64,000 nucleotides of DNA from Kiloniella majae (lineage in GTDB: Bacteria; Pseudomonadota; Alphaproteobacteria; Kiloniellales; Kiloniellaceae). Shown piece by piece: positions 18,247 through 26,841 of this stretch; positions within the stretch are counted from its first letter, which is position 1, and every line of letters starts with the position of its first letter. A program made the translations under genes and the position numbers. Under the pieces are notes generated by a model. The model worked only from the letters and a program-made list of their open reading frames with translations, made no database searches and had not been told where the DNA came from. Where the stretch lies: positions 806,001 to 870,000 of the forward strand of contig NZ_MTSZ01000001.1 in NCBI RefSeq assembly GCF_002118315.1. Reading direction: 5' to 3'.

Positions 18247-18975
18247 CTAAGCTTGTTTGCTACCAGCTTCGTTAGCCTTGGCTGCCTCGCCATCATTACT
18301 TTTTTCATTCTCATTACTGGAATTATTATTGCTACTATTACTGTTGCTACCACGGCTGCTTTTTGTAATGTAAGCGCGCGCGCAGTGTTCCGCGCAGTAA
18401 GGTTTGCTTGGCACTGCTGGTGCACCACAGAAATGGAAGTCAGCATCCCCGGGATCACCGTGGGGCCAAAGGCACTTTGGTCCTTTGCGCTTTTCCATTG
18501 CCCCACTGAAAAGCTTGCGATCGGCTGCATCCATGCTGGCCTTACGACGTGCTTTTGCTGGCAATGAAGCCGCTTTTATTTCAGCAGCTGTAGGCTGAGC
18601 CGCAGGCGTTACAGATCTTGGTGCTGCAACACGGGCAGCCGGAGCAACAGGTGCTTTGGGCTTTGGCGGGACAGGTGCAGCAACGGGCTTTGCTGCGACA
18701 GGCGCAGCAGCGGGTTTCGCTACTGGTTTTGGTGCCGCAGGAGCTGCTGGCTTAGCGGCTTTAGGAGCTGCCTTTTTAGCCGGAGCATCTTTTTTGGTGC
18801 CGTCACTTTTTGCACTTCGTTTAATAGGGGAAGGTCTTGCCGCCAGTTTCATCCGGTGCGCCTTACCAACCACAGCGTTTTTAGAAACGCCCAGCATTTT
18901 CCCTATTTGTGAAGCACTATGGCCTTCTGCCCATAGTTTTTTCAGAAGCTCAATACGCTCTTCTGTCCAGTTCAT
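18247..18975 (-). CDS. gcrA: GcrA family cell cycle regulator
   Basis: The N-terminus MNWTEERIELLKKLWAEGHS with IGKMLGVSKNAVVGKAHRM is the GcrA DNA-binding domain. The C-terminal part has the conserved Cys/His-rich block CLWPHGDP...FHFCGAP...YCAEHCARAYI (residues about 174-207), which in this family contacts sigma70. GcrA activates promoters carrying CcrM-methylated GANTC sites in alphaproteobacteria. This copy has 242 residues, longer than the typical 170-180, because of an Ala/Pro/Lys-rich linker (about residues 60-140). A Ser/Asn-rich tail follows. The ATG at 18975 is preferred. Confidence 0.93.
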   Translation of the reverse strand: MNWTEERIELLKKLWAEGHSASQIGKMLGVSKNAVVGKAHRMKLAARPSPIKRSAKSDGTKKDAPAKKAAPKAAKPAAPAAPKPVAKPAAAPVAAKPVAAPVPPKPKAPVAPAARVAAPRSVTPAAQPTAAEIKAASLPAKARRKASMDAADRKLFSGAMEKRKGPKCLWPHGDPGDADFHFCGAPAVPSKPYCAEHCARAYITKSSRGSNSNSSNNNSSNENEKSNDGEAAKANEAGSKQA

Positions 18976-19286
18976 CAAGACTGCCTTAAAGTGTAAATTA
19001 AAATCAAATATGAAGCGAAAACCAAGACACTCATCAAGATACCCAGTTACCGCGAATGACGGGCTACCTTATAGATTTAGGTAACACGAGTCGAGTCTCT
19101 GATTTGAAATATCTTTCGATAAATCACCGATAACATCAAAAATCAGGCAAAAGTTCTCAAACTTCCCACATTTTTTGATAATGATGTGCCTCACCGCTCC
19201 AAACGGTGCGAGGAGCTAAACATCTGAGCCGATCTTGTCAATGAAAGAGTTCGTATACTTGAGAAGCAAACAGTAAGGGCCGACAT
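18976..19286. other. Intergenic region upstream of gcrA
   Basis: About 310 bases with no gene. It holds the gcrA promoter, two abutting GANTC sites (19088-19097) and an imperfect inverted repeat CCTC-ACCG / CGGT-GC-GAGG near 19189-19215. Confidence 0.5.
19088..19097. promoter_or_regulatory. Two abutting GANTC (CcrM-type) sites upstream of gcrA
   Basis: GAGTCGAGTC at 19088-19097 is two contiguous GANTC sequences about 115 bases upstream of the gcrA start. GANTC is the CcrM methylation site through which GcrA acts, so this could allow methylation-dependent autoregulation. That is inference; single GANTC sites occur by chance. Confidence 0.4.
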
Positions 19287-19313
19287 CAAAAATGTTCCCT
19301 CACCACAAAGGGA
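19287..19313 (-). terminator. Possible terminator of the ankyrin/PG-binding gene
   Basis: TTCCCT and AGGGAA form a short stem with a 7-base loop; on the reverse strand it is followed by ACATTTTTGATG. Six base pairs make it weak. Confidence 0.4.
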
Positions 19314-19341
19314 AACAAGGCTCATCACAACTTAGAAACAA

Positions 19342-20412
19342 CTACTCAGTTGTGATTGAGGCAGCCTCAAATGGGTTTTCTGTTTTATCTGCCTGAAGCG
19401 ATGGCTCGTCCGCTACTTTGTCTTCAAGCGTGTCCAACAACAGCTTACGAACAAGCCCGGTTTGTTTTTGACCACTGTCTTTCTGGAACTTTTTCACAGC
19501 TTCGGAAGTTTTTGGTCCTGTTTTGCCATCGGCACTACCTTCCAGATAACCAAGAGCAATCAAAAGCTGCTGTGCCTCTTTAATCTGATCTTCTGGAAGT
19601 TCTAATGTTGAGAAGTAGCGAGCAATAGTCACATGTCCAGCCTGTTCAGCCATATATTCAGCTGTTTCACCAACGGTATCTTCCTGCTCAATATCAGCAC
19701 CGGATTTAACCATAAACGCGACCAATGGTTTATTTCCGGCCACGGATGCAGCCATTAAGGCGGTCATTCCCAGAGGATCAGCGATATTAAGGTCAGCGCC
19801 TGCCTCAATCAAAGTTTTTGACGTTACCCGATGATTATTAAGTGCGGCAAGCATAAGGGCCGTCCAACCGTCTTTGTCTCTTTTGTTGAGATCAAACCCG
19901 CCTGCAATCATTTCTTTAATCGTTTTGACGGTGCCTTTTTCTGCCGCTTTAAACCACCGCAGAGCCTTCTTGTCTTGGGTCGTCAGTTCAATTTTTTCCG
20001 TCCCGGGCTTTACGTCAATAGGCTCCCAGCTTGCGACAAGCTTCTGAGCCAACGCCAGCTCTTCTTCGGAAAATTTTTCAACCAGATTCTGCTGCTCATC
20101 TGCAGCGATTTTTATCTGCTGTTGGGCTGCCAAGGTAAAATAAAGCGAGGCAACAACCTTGTCTTGATTGGTTCCCTTGCCATCCCGGTAAAGACGCGCC
20201 AGTTCCAACTGTGACTTTGCTTCGCCCTGATCAGCACTGGTATGCCAATAGCGAAAAGCGGTTGAAAAGTCTTCAGCATCAAATGCCTTTTTTCCCTCTG
20301 CAAAATCAGCAAAGGCTACTCTTGGATTTATCCCCCCCAGGACAAGTACAAAGAGAACGATAAAGACAATCGTACCGACAAACGGCAACAGGCCGAAAAT
20401 TGGCTTTCGCAT
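19342..20412 (-). CDS. Sel1/ankyrin/peptidoglycan-binding domain protein
   Basis: The protein from the ATG at 20412 has about 356 residues. It has a basic start plus a long hydrophobic signal segment (residues 8-27, ending VAFA), Sel1-like repeats (about 38-95, YWHTSADQGEAKSQLELARL), ankyrin repeats (about 175-275, KDGWTALMLAALNNHR and GMTALMAASVAGNK), and a peptidoglycan-binding domain near the C-terminus (about 285-340, QQLLIALGYLEGSADGKTGP). It probably acts in the periplasm at the cell wall. The start is uncertain: a longer reading to 20445 or 20559 is open but lacks a good ribosome site. Confidence 0.78.
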   Translation of the reverse strand: MRKPIFGLLPFVGTIVFIVLFVLVLGGINPRVAFADFAEGKKAFDAEDFSTAFRYWHTSADQGEAKSQLELARLYRDGKGTNQDKVVASLYFTLAAQQQIKIAADEQQNLVEKFSEEELALAQKLVASWEPIDVKPGTEKIELTTQDKKALRWFKAAEKGTVKTIKEMIAGGFDLNKRDKDGWTALMLAALNNHRVTSKTLIEAGADLNIADPLGMTALMAASVAGNKPLVAFMVKSGADIEQEDTVGETAEYMAEQAGHVTIARYFSTLELPEDQIKEAQQLLIALGYLEGSADGKTGPKTSEAVKKFQKDSGQKQTGLVRKLLLDTLEDKVADEPSLQADKTENPFEAASITTE

Positions 20413-20606
20413 TAACAACACCGTGATATATTCCGCAAACAACATCCCTGTAACAGGGACGTTACCGGGATCCCCCAACTCAGGTCGCACTCTACCCCGA
20501 AAAAAATGGCCCTCGGGATAATTAGGCCTATATAGTACAGCAGTACATAGAAAGTACATAACCAAACACTTCTATTTTTTACACAGGAATTGAGTTCAAA
20601 GCAACC

Positions 20607-21020
20607 ATGTCAACAAACAAGTGGATCATCAGCGGCTTAGCAGTTATTGCCCTCCTCTCACTCTCATTATTTTATATATTTCCCCCCTTGTTTTTTTGGG
20701 AAAACCCCGCCCCTGATCAGCGACAATTTATCCGCGCAGCAGTTGGCAACTACGGATCACTTAAAGACAAAGGGATCGGACAGGTTGAAATTCTTTCGGA
20801 TCGCGAAGTACGTTTTCTCATTACGGGTGAGTCGGACGAGAATGCTCTCTCTCAAGAGACACTGGACGGAAACCTGAAAAGCTTCTGCGCTCTATTACTT
20901 CAGGAAGCCGCGAAAAGCCCTGTGGAGCTAGTGCCAGATACGGAATTTCAACTGAGCTACCACCATCGTCAAATTGCCGCCATAAGTGGTGTTTATAGCT
21001 GTAAAAATGCCCAAAGCTAA
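20607..21020 (+). CDS. Uncharacterised membrane-anchored protein upstream of murI
   Basis: This 137-residue protein has one N-terminal hydrophobic segment (about residues 7-30) and a mature part with no recognised domain, ending HHRQIAAISGVYSCKNAQS. Its stop overlaps the murI ATG by 14 bases, so it is likely to be co-transcribed and coupled with murI. It probably faces the periplasm. No function can be assigned. Confidence 0.65.
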   Translation: MSTNKWIISGLAVIALLSLSLFYIFPPLFFWENPAPDQRQFIRAAVGNYGSLKDKGIGQVEILSDREVRFLITGESDENALSQETLDGNLKSFCALLLQEAAKSPVELVPDTEFQLSYHHRQIAAISGVYSCKNAQS

Positions 21021-21951
21021 AATATCCAGACCAGACCAATCCGACACACCAAATCAATCGTACCCTATTGGGGTTTTTGATTCAGGTTCTGGTGGTTTGA
21101 CTGTATTGCATGCGCTTCAGGTCGCCTTTCCGACGAACGATTTTATCTATTTCGGAGATCATCAACGGGCACCTTACGGCGAGAAAACAGGACCTGAAGT
21201 TTATGAAATGACACGACAGGCGGTTCAGTTCCTGTTTGATCAGGGATGCAATCTTGTCGTTCTGGCCTGCAATACCGCATCGGCCATTGCCCTGCGAAAA
21301 CTGCAGCAGGAATGGTTACCTTCTTATGCACCCGACAAACGTATCCTCGGAGTATTGGTTCCAATGGTTGAGACCATCACGGATCGTCCTTGGATCAAGT
21401 GGGAACAGCACCCTCAACAATATCTGCAGGGAACCGTGGGTATCTTTGCCACCGAAGCTACGGTGAAAAGCAAAACCTATCTCGTTGAAATTGGTAAACG
21501 TGCTCCACAGCTTGACGTAATCCAACAAGCTTGCCCGGAATTGGTTCCTGCGCTGGAAGCTAAAAAAGGCACGGCAATAACAGATGCGTTGGTTGAGGAC
21601 TACGTCAACCAACTGGTTGAGAAAAATAACAAAATCCCCAACTGGATCATGCTGGGCTGTACCCACTATCCCTTGCTAAAAAACGCCTTTGAAAAAGCAG
21701 CCGCAAAGATTATTGGTAATATTATGGGGCAAGGTGTCCCCATTCTCTGCCAGCCCTCTATCTGTGCAGACAGTCTGAAAGATTACCTTAAAAGACATCC
21801 TGAACTCGTAACAGATGCAACAAAACAGCAAGGGGAAACGGCATACTTCACCTCTGGCGACCCAGACTATGTAGAAAAAACAACCGCTATTTTCAGATCA
21901 CACACTCCGTCTGGCAATAACAATCAAGCGTTATGGATAAAAGCTTTATAG
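21007..21951 (+). CDS. murI: Glutamate racemase
   Basis: This 314-residue enzyme makes D-glutamate for peptidoglycan. Diagnostic motifs: VFDSGSGGLTVL near residue 23, the first catalytic Cys88 in LACNTASA, and the second catalytic Cys218 in GCTHYPLL. The ATG at 21007 is preferred to the GTG at 20986, which would add seven unlikely residues. Its length is slightly above the usual 260-290. It overlaps the preceding membrane protein gene. Confidence 0.93.
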   Translation: MPKAKISRPDQSDTPNQSYPIGVFDSGSGGLTVLHALQVAFPTNDFIYFGDHQRAPYGEKTGPEVYEMTRQAVQFLFDQGCNLVVLACNTASAIALRKLQQEWLPSYAPDKRILGVLVPMVETITDRPWIKWEQHPQQYLQGTVGIFATEATVKSKTYLVEIGKRAPQLDVIQQACPELVPALEAKKGTAITDALVEDYVNQLVEKNNKIPNWIMLGCTHYPLLKNAFEKAAAKIIGNIMGQGVPILCQPSICADSLKDYLKRHPELVTDATKQQGETAYFTSGDPDYVEKTTAIFRSHTPSGNNNQALWIKAL

Positions 21952-21983
21952 ATAAATGAGCGACATGATTACAGCGAGTTCAT

Positions 21984-23693
21984 TCAGGGTGCATAGCCCA
22001 TGCGTAAATTACCCCATTGCTTTCCCTTAACCATGATAGGCGTGCTTAAGTCTTTCATTAAAATAAAGTTCCCTCCACCCATATCTCGTAAATAGCTTTG
22101 CAATAGATACTCCTGAGTATTGGCCCCGGCAGAAGCACCTGTTCTATCTTCAAAAATGCGTCGATTTCGGCAATTACCCGCATTCCAAACCGGATCGTCC
22201 GGCCTTTGCGGATTGTTATAAATCAAGTTGTGGGTTGGTAGATATCCATTAACATCAACTGCGGCACAAAAGGCGATTTTGTCATGGAAATCAAGAACGG
22301 GTTCCTGAGCTTCGGGAAGGACGCGATCAGTAAAATCCAAATACCTTGTTGTATGTTGCTGTGGATCACTGTTCTCAACAACTTGATAATCTCTATCAAA
22401 CAAGTCATCCAATGATATTTCGCCTGTATCAACCCCTTCTTCAAAACGTTGAGATATCTCTTTCGCTGCACTGATGCCCTTTGCGATAAAGGGTTGATCA
22501 ATTGCAATCACACCTTCCAGACATGTTCTCGCGAGATCTCTGGACTCCTGGCTAAAAGAGACCTTAGTTCCTGATACAAGAACACCTTGCACAACACCAC
22601 GAAGGTTACCATAGGGACGCAACTCTATCTCAACAGACGTCCCCTCATCTAAAGTTGTATCCAGCTTGCACAGCAGGACACCGTCTTTGGTGAAATTGCG
22701 TAGTGTTACGGGTTCGCGGGTTCCTTGATAGGTCACGACACCGTATAGGTCATATGGAATACGTTCGAGTTGTTCTCCGTCATCGGAGTGTGTCTCTTTG
22801 ACAGCAGTCTCTAGACGAAGGTTAAGGGCTTCAAGAAGATCCCGCATCTTATTTGCACTGGTTTCCTGAGTTCCCGTTAAACCACGAACATCGTTCACTT
22901 CAGCAACAACTTTCGACATGGAGTCCGTCACTTGCCGTGTACTAACCGCAGCTTGCTGGGCGTTCTTTCCAATTTCATTAATCGCAGAGACCTGCTCCTG
23001 CACACGATCAGATACTTCCGAAGAAAAATCTTCGACAGAATTAATAACAGATGAAATGTTCGAAATGACCTCGACCACCTGCCCAGTCACAGATTGAATT
23101 TCACTAATCTGATCGGTTATGTCTTTTGTTGCCCCCGCAGTCTGTTGTGCAAGGCTTTTCACTTCACTGGCAACAACTGCAAATCCCTTTCCGGCATCCC
23201 CTGCACGGGCAGCTTCAATCGTTGCATTAAGAGCAAGTAGGTTTGTTTGCCCAGCAATACCTTCAATCAACTTGACAACATCCCCAATACGTTCAGAAGC
23301 CTGGGCCAGGACCTGAATAGTATCCGTTGCCCCTTTGGCCTCTTCCGCAGCCCCCTTTGCCCCTTCAGCAGTTTTGGCAACATGCTCCCCGACTAGGGCA
23401 ATAGAAGCATTCATTTCTTCCGTTGCAGCTGCGACAGCATCAACGTTTTGTGTTGCAGTATTCGCGTCATTTTCCAGTTGATTAGCTTGAGCACTGACAC
23501 TATCCAACGCATTGCGCGTTGCCGTACTTGCATCTTGCATTGCATCCCCGGCCAACTTGGCCTGAGACATTGTACCTTCAAATTCGCCCTGCAAGGCATC
23601 CCCAAGTGTATGAAGATCACGACGAGCTGCATAAGCGCGCCGCTCGGCTATCGTTAAATTATCCGTATCCCCATCAGTCGCAATTTTCTCCAT
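21984..23693 (-). CDS. Soluble chemoreceptor with PilZ-like and C-terminal sensory domains
   Basis: This 569-residue protein has no membrane segment or signal peptide. Its methyl-accepting region spans about residues 50-265, with the hairpin tip [20 protein letters not shown] (148-167). A PilZ-like domain lies at about 310-392 ([13 protein letters not shown] resembles the NxSxxG element; the RxxxR element is not clear). The C-terminal domain, about 455-569, contains [20 protein letters not shown] and [16 protein letters not shown], a block shared with many other alphaproteobacterial and betaproteobacterial receptors. It is a cytoplasmic receptor that may link c-di-GMP or redox sensing to motility. 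AGGGGGTG precedes the ATG by 8 bases. Confidence 0.87.
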   Translation of the reverse strand: MEKIATDGDTDNLTIAERRAYAARRDLHTLGDALQGEFEGTMSQAKLAGDAMQDASTATRNALDSVSAQANQLENDANTATQNVDAVAAATEEMNASIALVGEHVAKTAEGAKGAAEEAKGATDTIQVLAQASERIGDVVKLIEGIAGQTNLLALNATIEAARAGDAGKGFAVVASEVKSLAQQTAGATKDITDQISEIQSVTGQVVEVISNISSVINSVEDFSSEVSDRVQEQVSAINEIGKNAQQAAVSTRQVTDSMSKVVAEVNDVRGLTGTQETSANKMRDLLEALNLRLETAVKETHSDDGEQLERIPYDLYGVVTYQGTREPVTLRNFTKDGVLLCKLDTTLDEGTSVEIELRPYGNLRGVVQGVLVSGTKVSFSQESRDLARTCLEGVIAIDQPFIAKGISAAKEISQRFEEGVDTGEISLDDLFDRDYQVVENSDPQQHTTRYLDFTDRVLPEAQEPVLDFHDKIAFCAAVDVNGYLPTHNLIYNNPQRPDDPVWNAGNCRNRRIFEDRTGASAGANTQEYLLQSYLRDMGGGNFILMKDLSTPIMVKGKQWGNLRMGYAP

Positions 23694-23854
23694 TTGACAG
23701 TAACACCCCCTGTTTTTAGGGCATCCTGTAACGCCCTTTACACCTCAAATCGCAGGTAAAATGTCGCGTATTTAGGTTAACAAAAGGTTTGTTGCGGATA
23801 AGATGTTTTATCTCAACATCTTAGATCTATAGCCATAAATAACTCTCACAAATA

Positions 23855-24595
23855 TTACTGTGCATCGTGAAAGATAATACCGAGTGTATGACGTTGGCCC
23901 GATCTGATTTCGCTTACGCCATGACGCATATTCACACGGTAAATTCCTCGCGTTCCCTGCTTGGGACGATGGCGGACCGGAAAAATAACCGCATCCCCTT
24001 GATCAAGGGGAACAACCTCGACACGCGATTGCATTCGGGGACGCTGCTCAGTAAGGACAAATTCCCCCCCCGTAAAATCTTCTCCGGGTTTGGATAGCAG
24101 GCAAGCCACCTGTAATGGAAAGAGTAACTCTCCGTAAACATCCTGATGCAAACAGTTATAATCCCCTTCACCATATTGCAGTATCAGCGGCGTTGCTTTT
24201 ACCTGTCCGGCTTTGTGGCAAACATCCAGATACTGTTGATGCGTTTCAGGAAAGCGTTGATCTATATTCATCAACTCATTCCACCTGTTGCCAATTATGG
24301 CCAGAGGCTCATAGAGCTTTGTTCGCAACCGGGTAATCAGATCAGGCAATGGATAGCCAAAATATTTGTACTCTCCCTGTCCAAACCCGTGCCGGGACAT
24401 AACAACGCGGGAACGATAAGGATCTTCGACGTCATACCCATCAGCCAAAACCTGACACTCAAGTTCAGAGATCACTCCCTTGAGAATAGCATAGCCTTTT
24501 TCGTCAAGGCTTTGGGTGATTTCCGCTTCGGACATTCCAAAAGATATTTGCCCAGAGGATATCTCTGCCGCGTTCAGGTTATCAAGAGCTCTCAT
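23855..24595 (-). CDS. 2OG-Fe(II) oxygenase co-transcribed with ada
   Basis: This 246-residue protein has the iron-binding triad of the 2-oxoglutarate/Fe(II) oxygenases: HxD in NCLHQDVYGE, the distal His in NMRHGVSEI, and the 2OG-binding basic residue in RSGQRHTLG. It is not AlkB-like in sequence; it is nearer the prolyl-hydroxylase-type family. Its start overlaps the ada stop by 4 bases (ATGA), so it is translationally coupled to ada and probably belongs to the alkylation response. The substrate is unknown. Confidence 0.85.
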   Translation of the reverse strand: MRALDNLNAAEISSGQISFGMSEAEITQSLDEKGYAILKGVISELECQVLADGYDVEDPYRSRVVMSRHGFGQGEYKYFGYPLPDLITRLRTKLYEPLAIIGNRWNELMNIDQRFPETHQQYLDVCHKAGQVKATPLILQYGEGDYNCLHQDVYGELLFPLQVACLLSKPGEDFTGGEFVLTEQRPRMQSRVEVVPLDQGDAVIFPVRHRPKQGTRGIYRVNMRHGVSEIRSGQRHTLGIIFHDAQ

Positions 24596-25671
24596 TGTGC
24601 AGCAACCGCTTCACAGTCCAGCAGTTGCTGTTTACGCTCTACTCCCCAGCGGTAGCCAGACAATGCGCCATCACTACGAACAACACGATGACAGGGAATG
24701 GCAACCGCGATATGGTTTGACGCACAGGCGGAAGCCACAGCCCGAACCGCCTTGGGAGATCCGATTTTCTTGGCGACTTCCGCATAGCTCAATCGGCTGC
24801 CCACCGGAATATCAACCAAAGCTTTCCAGACCCTCTGTTGAAAGGCGGTGCCACGAATATCCAGCGGCAAATCAAGACCAATCGTAGGGTCATCCACAAA
24901 ACCTACCACCTGAGCAACCCATTCTTCGAATTCCGCATCACCACCTTTCAGGGATGCGTTGGAAAAGCGATCTTGCAGGTCCTGTACCATGGCTTCAGGG
25001 TCATCACCGAGCAAAATGGAACAGATCCCTTTTTCACTCGCAGCAACCAGAATGGATCCCAGAGAACACTCCCCTAGGGCAAAGCGGATTTCTGTATCCT
25101 TACCCCCTTTGCGATAACTGGTCGGCTTCATGCCCAACAGTTTTTCAGTATTGGCATAAAAACGGCCATTGGAATTAAAGCCCGCGTCATAGATGGCTTC
25201 TGTCACCGTCTCGCTTTTGTTCAATCCTTTGCGTACTTGATTACCCCGGTGCGCGTTGCTATAGGCCTTTGGCGTAACACCCGTAATGGCCTTGAAAGTA
25301 CGGTGAAAATAGAAACGGCTCATCCCAACGGCTTCTGCCAAGGTGTCAAGATCGGGCGCGGTCTCGGCTTCTTCAATCAGGCGACAGGCCTTTTCAATTG
25401 CAAGAGCCTGGCGTTCTTCCTTTTTCATTTCATTGGGACGACATCGCTTACACGGGCGATAGCCAGCTTTCTCCGCATCGGCACAGCTGGTGTGGAAACG
25501 GACATTTTCGCGCAAGGCCAAACGTGCTGCACAGGAAGGTCGACAGTAAACACCGGTCGTTAGGACGGCATAATAAAAAACATCATCTGCCGCCGGATTA
25601 CGATCTACAATCGCTTGATAGCGGTCATCATCCGTTAAAAATTCTGATGAGGCACTCATAACATCTGCCAT
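24592..25671 (-). CDS. ada: Bifunctional Ada: methylphosphotriester/O6-methylguanine-DNA methyltransferase and regulator
   Basis: From the ATG at 25671 (AGGAG 9 bases upstream) the protein has 359 residues. An N-terminal zinc domain with Cys43, Cys47, Cys74 and Cys77 (CRPSC...CKRC) accepts methyl groups from phosphotriesters. An AraC-type helix-turn-helix follows (LAEAVGMSRFYFHRTFKAI). The C-terminal methyltransferase has the acceptor motif IPCHRVV. It repairs alkylated DNA and, once methylated, activates the adaptive response. It leads an operon with the 2OG oxygenase gene. Confidence 0.95.
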   Translation of the reverse strand: MADVMSASSEFLTDDDRYQAIVDRNPAADDVFYYAVLTTGVYCRPSCAARLALRENVRFHTSCADAEKAGYRPCKRCRPNEMKKEERQALAIEKACRLIEEAETAPDLDTLAEAVGMSRFYFHRTFKAITGVTPKAYSNAHRGNQVRKGLNKSETVTEAIYDAGFNSNGRFYANTEKLLGMKPTSYRKGGKDTEIRFALGECSLGSILVAASEKGICSILLGDDPEAMVQDLQDRFSNASLKGGDAEFEEWVAQVVGFVDDPTIGLDLPLDIRGTAFQQRVWKALVDIPVGSRLSYAEVAKKIGSPKAVRAVASACASNHIAVAIPCHRVVRSDGALSGYRWGVERKQQLLDCEAVAAQ

Positions 25672-25989
25672 TGCTTTTGCTCCTGTCATCCAACTTGTAA
25701 CACAACATTTCGTCAGTTTCTAAAAGCTATCTCAAAGGTCAAAGAACCAAACTCTGATTCTTGCTTTTGAATTTTGTTTTTGTTTCCTGAACTCTCTACA
25801 GTCCAAACCTTTACCCAATCTAAGGGACCCAATCTAAAGATCTTAGGCAAAAAAATTTCATCTCCAGAAGTATATCAGAAATATGAATGGCATTTTGAAT
25901 TACGGAACAAGAAGCGGAGTTTCCTGAAATACTCTTACCTCAATACTGATCCTTCAATATTTGACCAGAGATCATAAAGGGATCAAAAA
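25672..25989. promoter_or_regulatory. Divergent region, ada / SDR gene
   Basis: About 318 bases without a convincing gene; it must carry the ada promoter and the SDR promoter. A 67-codon frame at 25774 is judged spurious. No Ada box could be fixed with confidence. Confidence 0.4.
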
Positions 25990-26754
25990 ATGAGTAGATT
26001 AGAAAACCGTGTTGCCATCATAACCGGTGCAAGTTCTGGTATTGGCTATGCCGCCGCCAAACTGTTCGCCCAAGAAGGAGCAAAGGTCGTTGTGGGAGCC
26101 AGAAGACAGCAAGAACTGGACAAGCTCATCGAAGAAATCCGTGTCTCAGGCGGACAGGGCATTGCAGTTGCTGGCGATGTAACAGATGAAAGTTATGCCG
26201 AAGCATTGGTTGAAGTTGCCACTGGCACCTATGGAAAGCTGGACATCGCCTTTAACAATGCCGGCACTCTGGGTGCAATGGGGGATACTCCTACACTGAC
26301 CAAGGATGGATGGCATGAAACTATCAATACCAATTTGACCTCTGCCTTTCTTGGGGCAAAACATCAAATTCCAGCTCTCCTCAATAGCGACCATGGATCT
26401 TTGATTTTTACGTCCACTTTTGTCGGACACACCATTGGTATGCCGGGCATGGCCCCTTATGCAGCTTCAAAGGCCGGGATTAACGGTATGATGCAGTGTC
26501 TCGCGGCGGAATACGGCCCTAAAGGTTTGCGGGTAAACAGCCTGCTGCCCGGTGGTACAGATACGCCCATGGGGCGCTCTGTTGCTTCCAACGAAGAAAT
26601 GGAAGAGTTCGTCAAAAGTTTGCATGGCTTAAAACGCATCGCAAATCCGGAAGAAATAGCAGCCGCTGCATTATTTCTGGCTTCTGATGACGCAAGTTTT
26701 GTTACAGGTACAGCCATGCTGGTCGAAGGCGGCGTTTCCATAAACAAAACCTGA
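25990..26754 (+). CDS. SDR family NAD(P)-dependent oxidoreductase
   Basis: This 254-residue classical short-chain dehydrogenase has the cofactor motif TGASSGIGYAAA (residues 11-22), NNAG near 90, the catalytic YAASK (Tyr near 156), and the C-terminal ASFVTGTAMLVEGG. A GxRR element after the second strand (VVGARRQQ) favours NADP. The substrate is unknown. It stands alone and ends in a strong terminator. Confidence 0.9.
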   Translation: MSRLENRVAIITGASSGIGYAAAKLFAQEGAKVVVGARRQQELDKLIEEIRVSGGQGIAVAGDVTDESYAEALVEVATGTYGKLDIAFNNAGTLGAMGDTPTLTKDGWHETINTNLTSAFLGAKHQIPALLNSDHGSLIFTSTFVGHTIGMPGMAPYAASKAGINGMMQCLAAEYGPKGLRVNSLLPGGTDTPMGRSVASNEEMEEFVKSLHGLKRIANPEEIAAAALFLASDDASFVTGTAMLVEGGVSINKT

Positions 26755-26774
26755 TTTAGAGATCAATACCCAAA

Positions 26775-26804
26775 CAAGGCCAACCCGTGGGTTGGCCTTG
26801 TTTT
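26775..26804 (+). terminator. Intrinsic terminator of the SDR gene
   Basis: CAAGGCCAACCC (26775-26786) pairs with GGGTTGGCCTTG (26789-26800) and is followed by TTTTCC. The reverse strand side lacks a comparable T tract. Confidence 0.85.
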
Positions 26805-26841
26805 CCAAAGCTTATAATTTTTTAAGATTTCCCCAAAAAAA

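Noticed and set aside
19189-19215. Imperfect inverted repeat upstream of gcrA as a terminator
   Set aside because: Arms differ in length, there is no T tract, and the spacing fits neither neighbouring gene.
25774-25977. 67-codon forward frame before the SDR gene
   Set aside because: No ribosome site, random composition, and it lies where the divergent promoters must be.
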